This document shows positions 61,501-64,000 of a stretch of DNA of 64,000 bases, in pieces. Below the pieces are notes generated by a model that saw only the letters and a list, made by a program, of their open reading frames with translations, had not been told where the DNA came from and searched no databases. Position 1 is the stretch's first letter. The number at the start of each line of letters is the position of its first letter. This stretch comes from Candidatus Dechloromonas phosphoritropha (GTDB taxonomy: Bacteria; Pseudomonadota; Gammaproteobacteria; Burkholderiales; Rhodocyclaceae). Made by a program: the position numbers and the translations under genes. The stretch is taken from the NCBI GenBank assembly GCA_016722705.1, contig JADKGN010000004.1, positions 744,001 through 808,000 on the forward strand. The letters run 5' to 3'.

Positions 61501-62415
61501 GACGCGCAGATCCTCAAGCGCGACATCAACGGTTAGCTTGCCTTGCCCCTCAGCCAGATCGCCCCACAGACGGACGGCGCCATGCCCCTGCGGAAGGTAG
61601 ACAGGGTAGTCCACCCAGGCCCGCCAGCCGGCGAGATCGGCATAATCCATCTGTACGAAAACTCGCCCTGACAGGCGTTCAAGCGCCTCGCCAAGATCGC
61701 CATTGATTTCGCCGCGAATGTCAATGCGTGCTGCCAGTTCTGAGGGCGGCGCCGCCGAGAGTCCAAAGCGGTGTCTGCGTCCGCTGTTGTCGAGCCCGAA
61801 CTGCAGATCCTCAAGTGCCAGCGGCGGAGCACTCCGCAGGCGGTCTTCCCAGAGGACGGTGGCGTTTCGGATGCGGATGTGTTTCTGGTCGAGCACCCAT
61901 TCGGCGAACGCCGGGTCGCTTTCGCCCTCGGTATCGATACCGGCCACCGTGATGCGGCCACTGGCTTCGCGGCGGACATGGAGGACCGGCCGCTCGAAGG
62001 CCAGCAGCGCCAACGTAAGCTGGCCGCGCCACAGGCTGTTCCACGAGAGGACAGCCTCCACCTGCTCCAGTGAAAAAGCGTGGGCGCCCTGGTGGTCGAA
62101 TATCACCACATTATCGAGCAGCAGGTCTGGATTGAGCCGTTGCCAGCGCGCCTCGATGCTGCCGATCGTCACCGGCTGGCCAATGGCCCGGCTCATCGCC
62201 TCCTCAATCTGCCCGTGATAGATGCCGACATTGGGCAGGACCACGTAGCGCAAGGCGAGAATGAGGCTGGCAAAGATCAGCCACGCGACGAGCAGGCTCC
62301 ACCAGGCGAGACGCAGCGTGCCGCGCAGCAAGGCCGAATCGAACAGGAGCCATAGCCAGCGCAGGCGGTGATGGAGACCCCGGCGCATTGCCGTGCGGGT
62401 TTCCGCATCAGCCAC
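58537..62415 (-). CDS. yhdP: AsmA-like lipid-transport protein YhdP
   Basis: A 1292-aa protein of the YhdP/DUF3971 family. The N-terminal anchor is LRLAWWSLLVAWLIFASLIL. A very long beta-rich periplasmic body follows, ending in LMVQPYVGSVAAAGAAALV-like (VMVQPYVGSVAAAGAAALVN) and NPIGRLFAYSYHVTGSWSDP, the family C-terminus. Together with TamB and YdbH paralogues it moves phospholipid to the outer membrane in E. coli. The start ATG at 62415 is divergent from glnE across 102 bp. Confidence 0.94.
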   Translation of the reverse strand: MADAETRTAMRRGLHHRLRWLWLLFDSALLRGTLRLAWWSLLVAWLIFASLILALRYVVLPNVGIYHGQIEEAMSRAIGQPVTIGSIEARWQRLNPDLLLDNVVIFDHQGAHAFSLEQVEAVLSWNSLWRGQLTLALLAFERPVLHVRREASGRITVAGIDTEGESDPAFAEWVLDQKHIRIRNATVLWEDRLRSAPPLALEDLQFGLDNSGRRHRFGLSAAPPSELAARIDIRGEINGDLGEALERLSGRVFVQMDYADLAGWRAWVDYPVYLPQGHGAVRLWGDLAEGQGKLTVDVALEDLRVRLGHKVPELALNNLRGRLMGRYKESDWALSGSKVELLAADGTRVAPTDFQAEWKQDGPGGRISGSATASFLDFAALGKLASYLPLDPHSRELLERHQPQGRISELRASWNRVGDDLERYALMANFSDLGLLAGNYFPGASGLSGVVDFTEKGGSLSLDAGRSGISLPAVFPEPDIAFDLLRARANWKVAAAEVDIKLERLQFEGADAAGAASGSYRYTGEGPGVIDLAATISRADGRAVWRYLPHAVSAGVRDWVRHGIVDGQAHDGKLVLKGNLVDFPFRDASKGKFLITAMASGAKVDYVRGWPAIENIDADMSFGAGMRITSDKASVLGTRLSGVVVEIPDFEAADNMLLVRGDVSGPTGEFLRFIEQSPVSAMIDNFTTGIKASGNGRLDLALDIPLGSPQETRLRGNYNFQNNQIELFAGMPPMTQVNGKLALSEASISTSDIKGQAFGGPFKVNIRSRDGRVSVAASGTASATELVKQLNLPLGDRLAGSAAWKSTVDIRHLQTDLVIDSDLVGVSSLLPEPLAKAAETPLALRVEKTNTEAGREQYRASLGNVAQAVIVKGAAGLERAVAAIGSGEARLPDRGVAVRVAVPRFDADAWKALAAGDSSGRGGMALPALDVVSIRTPRLRLFGRDLTDVDSELRPRDDGWQITLNMQEAAGDLFWRNAGEGSLDGRLRRLVVRPAAEITASAGTTLINSLPAMNLRVDDFRIGDRALGGLNLQAHNDKGAWHLETLNLRNPDAALNGKAVWRNDGEGGHQTRLDFDLVASDVGRLLSRLGYVDAIRRGSAKLAGNIQWSGPLTGIHYPSLTGEMTVNAENGQFNKLEPGVGRLLGLISLQSLPRRLTLDFRDIFSEGLAFDRIAGRVIVTAGVMRTVEPLRINSPAAQIEISGEANLKDETQDLQVMVQPYVGSVAAAGAAALVNPVLGAAALVAGAILQNPIGRLFAYSYHVTGSWSDPRVERVGAEAVQPASGAAGGVKQ

Positions 62416-62517
62416 TCAGTAAACCGCTTTGCCAGATGGAGGGATAGATCACTACAATCAACAGTCGATCAAAAATTGCATTCTATCCTTTTCGGCTTCG
62501 TTACCGACCGAGCAATC

Positions 62518-64000
62518 ATGGACAACCTTCCCGACCCACGCTGGCAAGCCGCCCTCGATCATAGCCACTACCTGGCCAGCCTGTTCGCCGCGCGGCCAGC
62601 GCTTATCGCCGAACTGGCAGCCGCGTGGACCGCACCTCTTTCCGCCGACCGGTTGCTGGCCGCGCTGGAACCGCCAGCAGCGGACGACGACGCTCTCAAG
62701 TCGCAGCTGCGTCGCCTGCGCCAGCGCGCGATGGCGCACATCGCCCTGCGTGATCTGTGCGGACTGGCGCCGCTGTCCGAAGTCGTCGAATGCATGACCC
62801 TGCTCGCCGACGTGACGACCAACTTTGCGCTCAACCATTACCACCGCCAGCTCGCCGCAACTTATGGCGAGCCGCTGGACGGGGCCGGCCAGCCGCAACG
62901 CCTGCTGATCATCGGCATGGGCAAACTGGGCGGACGCGAACTGAACGTTTCGTCGGACGTCGATTACATCTTCGTTTACCCCAACGAAGGCGACACCGCC
63001 GGCCCACGGCGCATCGAGAACTACGATTTCTTCACCCGCCTCGGCAAGCGGGTGATTGCCGCCCTCGGCGAGATCACCGGCGACGGCCAGGTCTTCCGCG
63101 TCGACATGCGCCTGCGCCCGAATGGTGATTCCGGCCCGCTGGTCTGCTCACTGGATGCACTGGAAAACTACTTCATCACCCAGGGCCGCGAATGGGAGCG
63201 CTACGCTTGGATCAAGGGTCGCACCATGAACGCGGGCGACAACCTGCAGCCGGAGTGGGTGGCAGCAATGCAGAAGATCGCCCGCCCGTTCGTCTTCCGC
63301 AAGTACCTCGATTTCGGCGCCATCAACGCGATGCGCGACCTGCACGCGCAGATTCGCCGCGAGGTGGCGCGCAAGGACATGGCCGACCACATCAAGCTCG
63401 GGCGCGGCGGGATTCGCGAGATCGAGTTCATCGCCCAGGTTTTCCAGCTCATTCGCGGCGGACGCGACCCGGCGCTGCAGATCCGCCCGACACTGCAGGT
63501 CCTCGCGCTGCTGGCGGAACGCCAGCTGATCCCCGCCACCGCCGAGGACGAATTGCGCGCCGCCTACATCTTCCTGCGTCGGCTCGAACACCGCCTGCAG
63601 TACATCGAGGATCGGCAGACGCACATGCTTCCGGCAAATCCCGCCGACCGCGCGAGCGTCGCCCGCAGCATGGAATTTCCCGACTGGCCTTCGCTGCTGG
63701 CCGTGCTCGATGACCATCGCGACAGGGTCAACCGCCATTTCGAGGAGATATTCTCGGATCCGGAAGCCGGCGAACACCCCTTGACCGGCCTCTGGCTGGG
63801 CCAGATCGACGACGACACGGCCATCGAATCACTTGGTGAACTCGGCTATCGTCAACCGCGGGACACCATTTTCCGCCTCGCCGCGTTACGCGCCTCGAGC
63901 CGCTACGTGCAACTCGCCTCGGCCAACCGCTCGCGCCTCGATGCCATCGGGCCGCGACTGATCGAGGCGGCAGCAACGACCAGCGACCCCGACACGACCT
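62518..64000 (+). CDS. glnE: glutamine synthetase adenylyltransferase (partial)
   Basis: The gene runs off the right edge; 494 codons of about 900-950 are visible. It starts at the ATG at 62518 (MDNLPDPRWQAALDHSHY). The first nucleotidyltransferase domain is clear: LLIIGMGKLGGRELNVSSDV-DYIFVY, with the metal-binding D-x-D, and VFRVDMRLRPNGDSGPLV. The later LGRGGIREIEFIAQVFQLIR is also diagnostic. It adds and removes AMP on glutamine synthetase in response to PII. Confidence 0.96.
   Translation, partial: MDNLPDPRWQAALDHSHYLASLFAARPALIAELAAAWTAPLSADRLLAALEPPAADDDALKSQLRRLRQRAMAHIALRDLCGLAPLSEVVECMTLLADVTTNFALNHYHRQLAATYGEPLDGAGQPQRLLIIGMGKLGGRELNVSSDVDYIFVYPNEGDTAGPRRIENYDFFTRLGKRVIAALGEITGDGQVFRVDMRLRPNGDSGPLVCSLDALENYFITQGREWERYAWIKGRTMNAGDNLQPEWVAAMQKIARPFVFRKYLDFGAINAMRDLHAQIRREVARKDMADHIKLGRGGIREIEFIAQVFQLIRGGRDPALQIRPTLQVLALLAERQLIPATAEDELRAAYIFLRRLEHRLQYIEDRQTHMLPANPADRASVARSMEFPDWPSLLAVLDDHRDRVNRHFEEIFSDPEAGEHPLTGLWLGQIDDDTAIESLGELGYRQPRDTIFRLAALRASSRYVQLASANRSRLDAIGPRLIEAAATTSDPDTT

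Overview
The window looks like a chromosomal segment of a betaproteobacterium, most likely Rhodocyclales (a Dechloromonas/Azoarcus/Accumulibacter-type genome). This is inferred from the set and order of core genes (trpG-trpD-trpC; Orn/Lys/Arg decarboxylase-dcd; apbC facing metG; tldD-nitrilase-yhdP with divergent glnE), their high G+C, and the families present. No rRNA, tRNA or CRISPR array was seen.

Layout. 0.2-3 kb: an AraC-type regulator and small uncharacterised genes. 3.3-9.2 kb: a complete RND efflux operon (adaptor, HAE1 pump, NodT-type outer-membrane factor). 9.5-12.8 kb: an alanine-rich helical protein, a NUDIX hydrolase and a large MscS/MscK-type channel. 12.8-20.2 kb (minus strand): tamB, tamA and a Gcr-type membrane protein. 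20.4-22.8 kb: trpGDC, overlapping at both junctions and without trpE. 23-28.3 kb: four minus-strand genes, three encoding zinc-ribbon membrane proteins and one encoding a very Q-rich exported repeat protein. 28.6-37.9 kb: an IS-rich accessory island with two IS630-type, two IS4-type and one IS110-type elements, several truncated. It contains an intact, unusual protein with four cysteine ladders, and the two broken halves of a HigB/HigA-type toxin-antitoxin locus. 38-45.3 kb: core metabolism (PLP decarboxylase, dcd, a lipoprotein, apbC, metG). 45.4-52.3 kb: a decaying stretch. cysG, a DUF4202 gene and a DsrE-like gene are intact. Around them lie relics of a lipoprotein, a SulP STAS domain, TusA, a universal stress protein, TauE/SafE and DmsC, plus a solitary 504-aa winged-helix protein. 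52.3-56.3 kb: an RHH regulator, a SulP transporter, a PhnA-like gene, a PilJ-N-type exported protein and a broken cytochrome c. 56.3-64 kb: tldD, nitrilase, yhdP and the start of glnE.

The strongest novelty candidate is the 697-aa protein at 31201-33294. It carries four repeats, each with six cysteines spaced exactly every fourth residue, followed by a long C-terminal region I cannot assign. It sits between IS elements. Secondary candidates are the zinc-ribbon/Q-rich cluster, the 504-aa orphan family, and a dispersed motif centred on GGTCGACC found mostly in non-coding DNA. Function statements for all of these are inference. No database search or computation was possible, and G+C comparisons are by eye only.
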